Below are positions 45,001-55,890 of a DNA stretch of 64,000 nt, piece by piece (position 1 is the first letter of the stretch; every line of letters starts with the position of its first letter). The DNA is from Liriodendron chinense (Eukaryota > Streptophyta > Magnoliopsida > Magnoliales > Magnoliaceae). The notes beneath the pieces are model-generated. The model was not told the DNA's origin. It did not search any database and saw only the letters and a list, made by a program, of their open reading frames with translations. A program made the translations under genes and the position numbers. The stretch is from positions 1,663,001 through 1,727,000 of the forward strand of contig ML058508.1 of assembly GCA_003013855.2 (NCBI GenBank), read 5' to 3'.

Positions 45001-46608
45001 AGAGCCACCACCATAGGATTGATCTTAACCGTATAGATTATGGATATAACAATCTAACCGCATAAATGGTCTAAAATATGGTAGGGTCGAATTCTAGCGA
45101 GCGTGTACATGTTTCAAGCAACATTAGAAGACGCTTCGAATCTTAAGGTGATGATTCCTCCCCTTGAGCTTTCCGCCTACATGTTAATTAAGTAATAGAT
45201 TTACTCATATATGACTGAAAACTTTACTCTGTCTCATGATTACCTCTGTTGTTTGATTTTGTCATAAATCATATGTTTAATCTTGTTATACATGAATTTC
45301 TTTATAACTGTGAATTATTTACGAATTTTGGAATTGTCATTTTCATTCTTCATGTTTGGAATATGAAAGTGGAATATGAATTTGAATGGTTGCAATCACC
45401 TATATTTAATGGGACCTTAAACTGGTGGCCTTTGAAAGCGATTTATTGGAAAGATTCCTGATGGTGTCCTTAGATGGAAGTGTTGGACTAAATGTTAAAT
45501 GAGATGAGATCTTGATTATGCCCCTAGCTGGACTAGTATGGAAATATTTTTTATGGCGTCCTTATATGGACTTGTTGGGCTGAATGTCCTATTGAGATGA
45601 GTGGTTGGGATTCCCGATGGACTTGATGGACTAATGGTCCTTTGAGATAAATTATTGATTATGTCCCTAGTTGGACTCATGTGGAAATATTTTGGAGAAT
45701 TATTGTGATGAAAGGCCACTAGTTGTAAGGGAATGTCATAATTGGTTTGGTTGTAAATTGGAATAATAATGGTTGGTTTAATCATGCATATCATGGCACA
45801 GACGGAACGTGTGGTGACGAGCCATATTACCGTCGGGTGGTCTGGTTGCTGAGAGCACGTACCCTCGAGGTATTTTCGCTGGCTCTAGACCACCATAGAG
45901 TGTGTCATTCACTGAGAGCACGTACCTTTGGTATTTTCGCTGGTGATGACCACTCGTGATATTGTGGGGCCGATGTGTGTCCTTAGTGACTTCCGGATCA
46001 CCAATTGATGGATTTGCATTGTGGGGCTGATGTGTGTCCTTAGGGACTTCCAGACCACATTTTCCAGCTGGATGTGCATCCCCAGGCTAAGGGACATGTG
46101 CATGCATTCATGCATTTAAGAAAGATTGTATCATGGATGTTTTGTACATTTTTTATTCTTGATTAATGTGTTAGTGTGTAATCTTGAGGGGACCTCACAC
46201 TGAGCTGGCCACTCGTGCTGTTAAATTTCAACCGTACAGTTGGTGCAGGTGATTTGAATAATGTATAGGTTATACTGGAATGGAGCAGGATGCTCAGGTT
46301 ATGCTGATGTCATGGATCGAAGAGCCGTGTTTCATGGTTGCTGCTTTAAATTTTGTATATAATTGTAATTGTTTATTAGTGTCTTCTGAATTAAATTTGA
46401 GATATTCGGTTTATATAAGCCTTATGGGCACCACTATGCAATATTTGTTGTATCTTTCCTATATGCATGGTTTGTTTCTTCCGCAGTGAATACCCTTCTT
46501 GGAATGACAGTTGAAAATGGACTGAAATGTGAGTTTTCTTCATAGGCTAACGCCCGGGTCTTCAAACACGAGTCTAGAACTCGGGTTGTGAAAATCCGGG
46601 GCGTTACA
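42056..46608. repeat. 4.55 kb solo LTR of Tekay/Del-type chromovirus in the integrase gene
   Basis: Begins TGTAACACCCCGTAC and ends TCCGGGGCGTTACA. Target duplication TCAAC lies on both sides (42051-42055, 46609-46613), and integrase coding is restored when the insert is removed. TGTAACACCCC/GGGGCGTTACA ends and LTRs of several kb are typical of Tekay (Del) chromoviruses. The block GATGTGTGTCCTTAG(T/G)GACTTCC, present twice (about 45971 and 46029), supports this. No gag, pol, primer site or second LTR is inside. The left half (42950-44350) is made of several degenerate copies of the GGGCCCACCATGAT...CATTTTAGG wording seen in the MITE-like repeats. Open frames inside are not coding. Confidence 0.85.
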
Positions 46609-46613
46609 TCAAC

Positions 46614-47124
46614 ATTAAAGTTCAATGCTCGAATTGCCCAATAGCCTTTGTATTCAATCTTCACAGGCAAGTGACAAGCTTTTCCATAGACAAGTCTATA
46701 GGGGCACATTCCAATGGGGTCTTGTAAGCGGTACGATGAGCCCAAAGAGCATCGTCTAATCTTAGCGACCAATCTTTGCGATCCGGTCTCACCGTCTTTT
46801 CTAAAATTTGTTTAATTTTCGATTGGAAATTTTAGCTTGCCCACTTGTCTGTGGGTGGTATGGGGTACTCACTTTATGTTTAATACCATATTTCTTCACT
46901 AAGGCTTCAAATGGCCTATTGCAAAAGTGAGAACCACCATCACTAATGATGGCTCGAGGCTTTCCAAATCTGGAAAGTATGTTTTCTTTTAGGAACTTTA
47001 GAACCGTACGATGATCGTTTGTTCTACATGGAATAGCCTCTATCCATTTAGACACATAGTCTACGGTAAGCAATATGTAGACATGTCCAAAAGATGAGGG
47101 GAATGGACCCATGAAATCAATGCC
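46614..47124 (-). pseudogene. Integrase core of the minus-strand Athila-like element, catalytic Glu changed to Lys
   Basis: Reads [70 protein letters not shown] and, after a frameshift or stop near 46800, [27 protein letters not shown]. The D and D of the DD35E triad are present with the expected spacing, but the Glu is Lys (GAA to AAA). A TGA (47125-47127) replaces the Trp of DYWGIDFMG just upstream. The rest of the protein is at 41672-42055. Confidence 0.9.
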
Positions 47125-47127
47125 TCA

Positions 47128-47536
47128 ATAGTCGAAGACTTCAAGATGTTGAATTGGGGTAAGAGGCATCATGTTCCAATGGGACAATCCTCCTAGCTTT
47201 TGATAGCGCTTCGCATGCTTTGCAAAACTCATGGGTGTCCTTAAATAGAGTAAGCCAATAGAAACCACACTGCAAAATTTTTGCAGTGGTTTTCTTGGCG
47301 GAAAAGTGACCCCCACATGCTTGATCATGACAAAAGGAGATGATGGAATTATGTTTATCATCCGGGACACATCTCCTAATTATTTGATCTGGACAATATT
47401 TAAAAAGTAAAGGTTCATACCAGAAGAATCTGCGCACTTCCCTTAGAAATTTTCGTTTGTCCTGCGCAGTCCAATGAATCGGCATCGCACTTGTGAAAAG
47501 ATAATTGGCTATGTCAGTGTACCATGGTGGATGCAT
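47128..47536 (-). pseudogene. Integrase zinc-binding domain, same element
   Basis: The HHCC domain reads CVPDDKHNSIISFCHDQACG, GHFSAKKTTAKILQCGFYW, FCKACEALSKARR. Upstream it has PPWYTDIANYLFTS, the usual start of the integrase region, and PIHWTAQDKRKFLREVRRFF. A frameshift near 47190 moves the last 25 residues into another frame (LSHWNMMPLTPIQHLEVFDY). Confidence 0.88.
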
Positions 47537-47548
47537 AGCAACAAAGAG

Positions 47549-48440
47549 TTACTCATCAGGGAATGAGTCCTCAATAGGTGACTCGTCAATGGAATTGGGT
47601 AGGACCAGGCGGGATGGATGATCCGCCACCACATTTTCTACTCCCTTCTTATCCTTGATCTCTAAATCAAATTCTTGAAAGAGTAGGATACATCTAAGCA
47701 AACAGGGCTTAGCATCCTTCGTAGAAAGAAGGTGTTTCAGTAGCCGCATGATCTGTGTAAATAATGACCTTGGATCCTATTAAGTAAGGCCTGAATTTGT
47801 CCAAGGCAAAAATGACAGCTAGGAGCTCCTTCTCCGTAGTTGAGTAGTTGACTTAGGTGTGATTCAAGGTCCTACTCGTATAGTAGATAACGTGGGGCTT
47901 CTTATACTTTTTTTGGCCTAACACCGCCCCAATAGCATAATCGCTCGCATCGCACATCAACTCAAAAGGTACGAACCAATCCGGTGGTTGTATGATAGGA
48001 GCGGTTGTCAACATGTCTTTTAGCTTTGAAAAAGCTAATTGACATGCGACACTCAACTCAAATTGGTTCTCCTTTTGGAGAAGGTTACATAAGGGCCTTG
48101 AGATATGACTAAAATCCTTTATGAACCTTCTATAAAAGCCGGCATGTCCAAGGAAGGACCGCACATCGTGTATGCTTTTGGGTGGTGGTAGATTGGAAAT
48201 TATATTGATTTTGGCCCGGTCTACCTTTATTCCATTAGACGAGATGATATGTCCAAGGATTATTCCTCTCTGTACCATGAAATGACACTTTTCCCAGTTT
48301 AAAACAAGGTTCTTCTCCTCGCACCTTGTCAAGACCAATGTCAAGTGATTTAGGCACTCCTCGAAAGTACAACTGAAAATAGAGAAATCGTCCATGAATA
48401 CCTCAAGAAACTCACCCACCATGTCTGAGAAAATACTCAA
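47549..48440 (-). pseudogene. RT C-terminus and RNase H, same element
   Basis: RT catalytic motif VFMDDFS, thumb block LNWEKCHFMVQRGIILGHII, connection VRSFLGHAGFYRRFIKDFS, then RNase H ELMCDASDYAIGAVLGQKK, HVIYYTSRTLN and, after a stop and frameshift around 47750-47853, LKHLLSTKDAKPCLL and ENVVADHPSRL. The RNase H removes the RNA template after copying. The first acidic residue (CDASDYA) and the final VVADHxSRL Asp are visible. Confidence 0.9.
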
Positions 48441-49361
48441 TATGCATCATTGGAATGTGGCAGGTGCATTACATAGTCCGAATGGTATCCTTCGATATGC
48501 GAAGGTGCCAAACGGGTATGTAAAGGTGATCTTTTCTTGGTCTTCTGGGGCTATCTCAATTTTTTTGTAACTGGAATAGCCATCTAGGAAGCAATAATAG
48601 GAGTGACCGGCTAACCTCTTTAAAATTTGATCCATGAATGGGAGAGGGAAGTGGTCCTTCCTAGTGACCGTGTTAAGCTTCCGATAATCGATGCACATAC
48701 GCCAATCGGTGGTCACTCTAGTCGGTATAAGCTCGTTGTTGGCATTTTCTATGATGGTAATACCGGACTTCTTAGGGACAACTTGGGTAGGACTCACCTA
48801 TTGGCTATCCGAGATGGGGTAGATGATACCTACATCTAGTAGCTTTAACACCTCGGCTTTGACAACCTCCATCATATTTGGATTTAACCTTCTTTGAGGT
48901 TGTCTAGTTGTTTTCACATTTTCTTCGAGGTGTATACAGTTAGTGCAAACCGAAGAGTCTATCCCCTTGAGGTCTGCTATTGTCCAACCTATGGCTCCCC
49001 TATGTTCTTTCAGTAGCTCAATCAACTTGAGCTCTTAGTCTTTCCCTAGGTGAGAGGCAATGACAACTGAGAATGTTTCTTCTTGACCCAAATATACATA
49101 TTTAAGCTCGGATGGCAATGGTTTAAGGTCAAGCTTCGGTGGTTTGATGTTAGACGGTAGAGGCCTTGATGTGGTTGGTGGCAATCTTTTAAAATGGGGC
49201 CTCCACCGGCTAGTATCAACTACCGGTTTCTCAATATTGAATGCTTGCACAATTTCACTAATAATGGGGTCTTTGGAATCCTCGAAATGTGCCAAGCATA
49301 TCTCCAAGCTTTCTAGTGGTTCAAGTTGGAGGAGCTCTTCTTCTTCAAAAGATTCAAGCAT
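48441..49361 (-). pseudogene. RT N-terminus and upstream linker, same element
   Basis: The linker reads LPSELKYVYLGQEETFSVVI, then ELLKEHRGAIGWTIADLKGI and CTNCIHLEENVKTTRQPQRR. RT fingers and palm: VVPKKSGITII, DWRMCIDYRKLNTVTRKDHF, PLPFMDQILKRLAG, FLDGYSSYKKIEIAPEDQEK, PFGTFAYRRIPFGLCNAPAT. Stops at 49033-49037, 48795-48797 (TAG for Trp in SQWVSP) and 48444-48446 (TGA for Arg after FQ). All three look like C-to-T decay of one strand or the other. Confidence 0.9.
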
Positions 49362-49454
49362 GCTACCTCGAAGAGCTCATCATCATCATCCCTATGCCTT
49401 TTGCCCAAATGGAACACATTCACCTTTAATGTCATGTTTCCAAGGACAATTGGA

Positions 49455-50342
49455 TTACCCCATTCCGGCAATTGATAATTGCATTTGATGTAGGAATGGG
49501 AGGCCTAAAATCACCGGTATTTGAGTGCTAGTATCCATAACCGGTTGTGTGTCCAAAATGATGAAATCCACTGGGTAGTAGAATTTATCGACTTGGACCA
49601 ATACATCCTCAACTATCCCTCTCGGTACACGGATGGATCTATCAGCATGTTGTAACATAGTTTTGATGGGTTTAAATTCACCAAGGCCTAGTTGCTCATA
49701 TACCGAGTATGAGATTAAATTTACACTTGCCCCCAAGTCTAGCAATGCACGTTCAATCCCGTAGTCACCAATGATACATGATATTGTGGGACTACCGGGA
49801 TCCTTGAATTTTGGGGGGGTCTTTTGAGTGAGAATGGCACTCACTTGATCATTCAAAAAGGCCTTTTGTTGCACATTATATTTTCGTTTGGTTGTGCATA
49901 AGTCCTTTAAAAACTTGGCATAAGAGGGGATTTGTTTAATGGCATCAAGCAATGGAATGTTTATCTTGACTTGTCTGAAAATCTCTAAAATATCATGAGA
50001 GTTTGGAAGAGATTTTGGAGCAATCAATCTCGAAGGGAATGGTGCTACGGGCTTATAAACGCGTTCTGTTTCTTGTGGGGCTAAGTTAGATCCGTCATCA
50101 TCCTCCGAATTTATCGGATCATTAGGCTTGTCGGCCTTCACCGAAATAGATTTGTCAATTTTCTTACCACTTCTAAGAGTGGTGACGGATTTGGCTTGCT
50201 CCACATGTTGGTTGGGGAGACTAGGGATGCTTACTTCATGTACTTGCTTTGGATTGGGCTGAGGTTGAGCCGGAAAGGTCCCTTCCCTAGCATTCAAGCG
50301 TCCCTTTATCTCATCAACCGAGACTTTAAGCTCTTGGAACAT
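49455..50342 (-). pseudogene. Gag C-terminal linker and protease, same element
   Basis: 295 residues without a stop. Linker: FQELKVSVDEIKGRLNAREG, SVTTLRSGKKIDKSI. Then FKDLCTTKRKYNVQQKAFLN and the retropepsin: IISCxIGDYGIERALLDLGA-type site (ALLDLGASVNLISYSVYEQL), IRVPRGIVEDVLVQVDKFYY, DFIILDT and IPVILGLPFL. The active site DLGA instead of DTGA is usual in this plant group. About 90 bp with stops connect it to the RT linker. Confidence 0.88.
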
Positions 50343-50559
50343 TTGCTAATTTGATTGGTTGATTTACGTTTGCCTTTGTATAAACGCCTTTAGAATATCC
50401 TCCATTGAGAATTAAGGTGGGGCCATGTTTTGCATGGGTGACCCTATTTGTGAGTTGGTAGGATTTTCCGTGGGATTATTCTTTCAACTGAAATTCGGGT
50501 GGTTCTTCCAAGTAGAGTTATACGTGTTACCCACCGGTCCATTAAAAGGGCATTGTTAA
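50343..50559 (-). pseudogene. Gag C-terminal piece before LTR I
   Basis: Minus-strand frame reads NTYNSTWKNHPNFS, a TGA for Trp, then NNPTENPTNSQIG and FSMEDILKAFIQRQT. This is the tail of Athila-type gag (compare NYNSHNPNW at about 21370). It is cut at 50559 by LTR I; the gag N-terminus appears only beyond it, at 51700. Confidence 0.75.
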
Positions 50560-51705
50560 TGTTCGCTTCCCCAAGTGTAGGGTTACGATGTAGTAATAAT
50601 CTCGGTAAGATCAAGGTCGATCCATAGGGACTTGTGTAGGAATTCACAAAACACTTCCAATGGTTTCTAATTAAGAACTAACCAAACAGGATTTAGGAAT
50701 TTGGTGTAGATAGATATTTTGAACTAAATTGAATGTAATCAATAATAAAAAGCACTAGAAGTTCAAGGATCCACTTATAGCAATCATTGATGCTTAATTC
50801 GCTGTGGTTTCTCACTTTCTCAACTAGAATCGAAATTAAATCCTATCTAGCCGGATGATAGAGCAGTTAAAACAAACAATCTGTCATATGTGTGATTCAA
50901 ATACATGATTCCCTTAATTCAAGTTAGGACTTGAGTATACTCAATTGCATAAGTCAATCCTAGTTCCAATAGGTTAAGATCACAATCATAATCATCATTA
51001 AATTTTGTCACAAAGTATAACTAGATCATGATTTGAACTTGATTCAAATCACATACACAATCACACATAAGCAGAAATTCCAGAAAAAGTAGAACTTTTG
51101 GTATGAAGTTCCCACATGAGGATCAGTGGTCTAGAGCGTATTGAATCCAATTCCTCAAAGCGTACAGGTCTAGAATAATTTAAAACAATTAAGAACTCAA
51201 GCAATTCTTCTAAACATCCATGAGCCATCATAAGATTAAGAAAAACTATTTGGAACTTTATTCAAACTTCAACCATTATTCTTCACTAATAATCCAACTT
51301 GAAACCAAATCAAACGAATTGAAACATCTTAGATTCACTACAAGCTCCACCTCTTAGCCCTAGCTAAGAGGTTTAGCCGTTCATGATCTAAGGAAACATG
51401 AAAGCTACTAAGAAAAACATAAAACTAGAAAAACAAACTAGGAGTTATAGAACTTTGGATCCGACTTACGCCGCATCCCACCGTAGTAATTCGCTTCTAG
51501 GATCCTTAGGAACGAGTTAGAGGAGTCCTTTTATAGCTTTGGGGCCCTAGGTGCGAAGAAACTTTGAGAAATCCCGCAAGATTAGCGTTTTGCGCAGAGA
51601 TTTTCGGAGCTTGTAGAAGAAGCTCTGTTATGCAGTCGACTGATCGGACGACCGGTCTGAGCCCATGGACGACCGGTTGGACGACTGGTCTCAAAAGTGG
51701 ACTGA
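50560..51705 (-). repeat. Athila-like LTR I, truncated in U3, inside gag
   Basis: On the plus strand starts TGTTCGCTTCCCCAAGTGTA (minus-strand end GAAGCGAACA) with the shared ATGTAGTAATAAT and GATCGACC blocks. TATA box (TATAAAAGG) on the minus strand near 51529. GACCGGTC at about 51649 and near copies up to 51700. The outer end of U3 is missing: gag N-terminal sequence begins at about 51705. So the LTR and the middle of gag were removed on one side by a deletion. Confidence 0.75.
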
Positions 51706-51790
51706 TAATGGTCCAACTACACCACCTTCGGATTGGAGACGATTGGTGTGGTCACGTTCCCAACGGGACATAAACCACACAACTAAGAAC
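51700..51790 (-). pseudogene. Gag N-terminus of the minus-strand Athila-like element
   Basis: Minus strand reads WFMSRWERDHTNRLQSEGGV, matching the gag starts at 17596 and 20236 (WFMPYWERDHTSRLLSKGG). Only about 25 codons remain before the junction with LTR I. A 5' leader of about 220 bp (51790-52010) links it to the primer site. Confidence 0.75.
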
Positions 51791-52010
51791 TAAACTAATC
51801 CTAAGTCCTAAAACAGAATTTAACAAAAATCTAAAAATTGAAAAATCTGTAAAAAGCTCTAAGTTAAAAAGATATTACCCGATTCGCTTGAACTATGGAA
51901 GGATTCCTACAAAACAAAACAACTTGTTAGTCCTAGGAAATCAGAAAAAAAAACCTATCTACTTCTACTTCTACAGCCACTAAAAGAATCTAGAACCGTT
52001 TATCTAAATT

Positions 52011-52028
52011 CCCCGACAACGGCGTCAA
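52011..52028 (-). other. Primer binding site of the minus-strand Athila-like element (tRNA-Asp type)
   Basis: Minus strand TTGACGCCGTTGTCGGGG, five bases from the LTR end. Two changes (G to A, C to T) from the tRNA-Asp complement TGGCGCCGTTGCCGGGGA. Confidence 0.78.
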
Positions 52029-52033
52029 AAACT

Positions 52034-53029
52034 TGTTCGCTCGCCTCAAGTGTAAGGCTGCGATGTAGTAATAATTCTCGATAAGATCGAGGTCGATCCA
52101 CAGGGAATTAGAAAACCAATTTTAAATTATTCCAGTAACTTCAAATTCAATCAATTTAGAAGTTCAATTCATAAACTAACAAAAAAACAATGAGGTTGTA
52201 AAATCTATAATTAATGGAACTAAGGCTTTCAAGGATTCACTTGTAGCAATCTCATGTTAATCCAATCAATCCAAGCATAAAACACAACTAGATTTGAAGT
52301 CCTATCTCTCATCTAGTCGGAAGATAAACCATTGAAACACAATAAGCCCATTCAAGTCAGAAATTCAAGTTCTAGTTCTAATCAAGCACATATCATTCAA
52401 ACATGTAGCCTTCGGAGTAACAGCCATGCCAATGGACTGTGGCTTGCTCAAGGGTTACTACAATTCGAATCTAATCAAACAAACATGACAATCTAAGAGA
52501 ATCGCATGAAATCCATGTCCGGAGTATACGAAAACTCATAAAACTTCTAAAAATATCAACTTCATTCAAACTAGAACAATAAAAATCCGAACTTGAAGTA
52601 AAGGTACTTGAATTAAACTGAATTAAACATGAATGAGGCTACAAGCTTCACCTCTCAGCCCTAGCTGAGAGATTCTAACTAAGCATTGTTATACTACAAT
52701 TAGAACTCAATGAAAAAGACATAAAAACTAGAAAAATCAAATCGATGGAGTTGTGGATGCTCCACGGTGCTCTCCTTCACTTCCCATGACCTCCAATCTC
52801 TTCTAGGATGCCTTTAGACGAGGCCCTAGGTCCCTTTTTATAGAATAGTACAGAAGATCCCAGATTTTGCAAGAAATCATGGAGCTGCACAGAGAAAATC
52901 GAAGCTTGTAGGACAAGCTCTGTTACGCAGACAATCGGTCGTAAAATAGCAAAAACAGGCCATTGAATTTTTAAAATTTCCTCCCCCTCTCTGTTGAGTG
53001 CTCGACTGGTCTGACGACCTGTAGTGGTT
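52034..53029 (-). repeat. Athila-like 5' LTR J, truncated in U3
   Basis: Starts on the plus strand TGTTCGCTCGCCTCAAGTGT and follows LTR H almost base for base to GTCTGACGACC at 53029, where unrelated sequence begins. The primer site and gag lie on its left, so it is the 5' LTR of the element whose 3' LTR is at 39120. TATA box on the minus strand near 52838. Confidence 0.87.
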
Positions 53030-54597
53030 CGACTTTGGGTCTACTCCACTTCCGATTCAAGTACTCAACTCCTTTGAGCACACCGGTATTCACTATCGGA
53101 GGTTTTAAATGAGGTTCACCTCTCAACCTTTACACGGAGGTTTATCGGTTCACCTCTCAACCATAACCCGAGTTTTGGACAAATGGCTAACTCTCAACCC
53201 AAATGGAGTTTTGGACATAGGCTAACCTCAACCCGATGCACGTTCACTCCCGTGTCAGAGGCTCCCCCTTGGAGACTTGTTTAGGCCTGGCTAACGGGCC
53301 AAGGAGTGCCAAACAACCCCTAGTCTTTAGGCCGACAAACAGGCCAAGGAACGGCCAACATCCCTAGTTCGAGTTTGACAAACAAACTCTAGATGGACTC
53401 TCAATAAAGACAACCTTACTTGTCGGATGAGCCCCTTGTTCAGCGCCGATTCGGGTTGCTTGATCTCCGCTCTCTCATGCTTCAATCAGCTTACCTTACT
53501 CCCTCGATCGTGTTGCCATTGCGTCGCCAATGCCTCAGCTACACTTGATCAATTACCTTGCTTGTGATGCCTTTAAGATGCCCAAGGTGATAGGAGGATG
53601 ATTGAATCTCCTACATGGGATATGTAGCTTGATCTAACTAGGAGATTCACCTAGAGGGTCTTCTAGAGGTCTTGAACAAGAAATATAACTATATGGTATA
53701 GTGTCTCACCTCTAGAATTGAGAGAGGAATCAAGTCATCTCTATGTTTGCATTTGAATGCCCTCACTTGTGATTAAACACAAGGGATATGACTTGAAACT
53801 CCTCTTTGAGGCCCCATATGATGTACAAAAGGTGTGGGTAATAGGCTCTCAAAACCCTCTCATCTACCCCTCAAAATGAGCCATACCCCTTTATAAAAGT
53901 GTGTGCAACGGAATTAAAACGGGCAAAAAACGGCTAGTGCCGACCGGTCGTGGCCGGTCGGCCAGGGGTCCATGACCGATCGTCCAAGGGTCCAAGATCG
54001 GTCTGCCAAAGGCCAAAAATGGACAGAGTGCTTGCTGTCTCTGTAGAGGGGTCTGTCCGACCGGTCGTGACCAGTTGGACCAGCCCAGCCGACCGGTCAA
54101 GACCGGTCGGCCCAATGGCCTGCACACTCCAGCGAGTAGCTGTCCAAACTGGACTGTCTGTCCGACCGGTCGTGACCGGTCGGACAAGACAGGGTTCAAC
54201 CCAGCAGTTTGCTGACCCACTTCTTTCACACCCTACTTCAATGGCCAAGGTTTTGGATGATCTTTTGGTGCACCTAGGGCCAATCTATGATGACTAAAGG
54301 TTTCTTAATATAGTCAAGGTCATCAAAGAGGTTAAGGGTTAGGTTTTGGTCAAGGTTAAGGCACATCAAGGCATCACTTTTACCTGTTTCTTCTTCCTTG
54401 ATGCAGCGGGGCCACTTGAGTCTTCGGTCTTCGTCTTCATTAAGCTCAACCGACACTAGACTCACCGACCTAAGTGATTGACAAACAAGGTGCACTAGTA
54501 TGCTACAGAAAAGTGCACCAATAATTATGAGATGTGTGTTTAGTGTTAATAAATGTGTCGTTGTGGGGTGAAAAAGTGTGAACATTGCATTCTACAG
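53030..54597 (-). repeat. Unclassified LTR-like block K
   Basis: Starts exactly where LTR J is broken, with TGTAGTGGTTCGAC; a matching CTACA occurs at 54593-54597, giving TGTAG...CTACA ends on either strand. On the minus strand a TATA-like TTTTATAAAGG lies near 53893, with a GACCGGTC cluster just upstream (53939-54195). These are LTR features, but there is no primer site, coding region or second copy, and no target duplication (CGACC on the left is not repeated at 54598). It also contains repeated words such as GGTTCACCTCTCAACC (53133, 53157). Confidence 0.45.
53939..54195 (-). promoter_or_regulatory. GACCGGTC motif cluster in block K
   Basis: Six exact GACCGGTC, two of them in back-to-back pairs (at about 54092 and 54102, and about 54162 and 54174), separated by 2-4 bases. 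It lies upstream of the minus-strand TATA-like box near 53893, the same layout as in LTRs C and H. Open frames across it (53891-54297 on both strands) are by-products of the repeats. Confidence 0.65.
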
Positions 54598-55084
54598 TTT
54601 ACAAACTGAATAGTTATGTTTTGATTCTGTTTATCTGTTTACTTAGATGCTTGATTCATATTATGGAGTGGAGTAAGTACTCCTACTCGCCGGGCATTGT
54701 TTTACTCACCCTTTTTAAGGAACCATAGGTTTAGGAGGTGAGATGGAATCTTTCAAGGATGAGGAAGAAGTTGAGGACATGGTGAAAATCTAGAAGGAGA
54801 ATACCAACTCTAATGAAGATGCTTTTATTTATTTTTTTATATATTCTATTTAGCTTTAAGTTAATAGAATCGTAGTTGGATCTGATGAGTATATCAGTGT
54901 CATGTTTGTGAATTACGAACATTTGGAATTTATTTAATGATGTAAGTTGGAATAAGAGTATGGGTATGGTTTACTTATAAAAGAAAATGCTACTATTATT
55001 TATAGTCCTGTAATTATTACCTTAGTAGCGCTTGAAAATTCGTACTCGGGCGGTATATTCGGGTGTTGAATTTTGGGGCGTTAT
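54598..55084 (+). repeat. 3' end of a Tekay/Del-type chromovirus LTR
   Basis: GCCGGGCATTGTTTTACTCA, then GGTTTAGGAGGTGAG, and finally TACTCGGGCGG...TTTTGGGGCGTTATA. The order and the GGGGCGTTA(C/T)A end match chromovirus LTRs such as the solo LTR at 42056-46608, but the body here is too diverged to be the same family. Truncated on the left. Confidence 0.55.
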
Positions 55085-55890
55085 ATCATATGTGCGCATA
55101 GGTCAGGTGGCTGTGTTTGGAACAGAGGAGGTGATGTGGGTGGGAGGTCTGATAGAGAGACATATCTGCTTTTTATAGAGAGCTGTAGGGCTATTTAGAG
55201 GGACTTGTGTAACTGCTCATGTAGTAATGGTCCAGACCATGCAGTAACAGTTGTATGTGGCTAGCCCAATAGTTAGAAAATGGCTAGCCACTGAGTCTAA
55301 ACAGCCAGCATGCAGGTGAAACTCCCACATGTGCAACGGTCAGAAATTGCCAGAAAATGGCTAGTTTCTTCCAACAGCCAGAAAATGGCTAGTGTCATTG
55401 TGGCATTGGACCAAAACTACCAGCCACCCTTGCCTATATAAGCCGGACAGGTCTGGTTCATTTCACAACAACTACAACCACAACCATCTCAACTGAACCA
55501 GCACCTTCTAAGGAAATTAGCCTCTCGTTTGGTTCATACAAACCGAGCCACTCAAACCAGAGTAGTGGTTTACTGTTGCAAGAAGAAGACTGTCATTCTT
55601 TTTCTCTCTTTCTTTTCATTATCTGTTAAATTGTGTTACTGAGTTTCATAGTGGTTTCTTCGTTTCTTGTTGAATGCAGAACCACATAAGGCTCGTCGTA
55701 TCCTAAAAGCAATCCGCCTGCAACCTAACAGCAGACTTAAAGTAATTTGAGTAGGGGTGAATTACACTTTAAGGACAACGTGTTTTTCACATGCTTCAGC
55801 CTGTCCTTATCTCGGTTTTTCCCTATATTAATTTATTTTATAAGATTAGAAATTTTCAACAATCTTAAAGCGTAATTTTTTCTGATATGG
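55085..55890 (+). repeat. Probable copia LTR and leader
   Basis: Non-coding block ahead of a copia gag, with a TATA box (CCTATATAAGCC near 55431). Upstream of it lie three copies of CCAGAAAATGGCTAG or close variants (about 55272, 55351, 55376). LTR ends and primer site were not found, so the boundaries are approximate. Confidence 0.5.

Noticed and set aside
53891..54297. Open frames of 104-115 codons on both strands
   Set aside because: By-products of the GACCGGTC palindromes, which read similarly in both directions.
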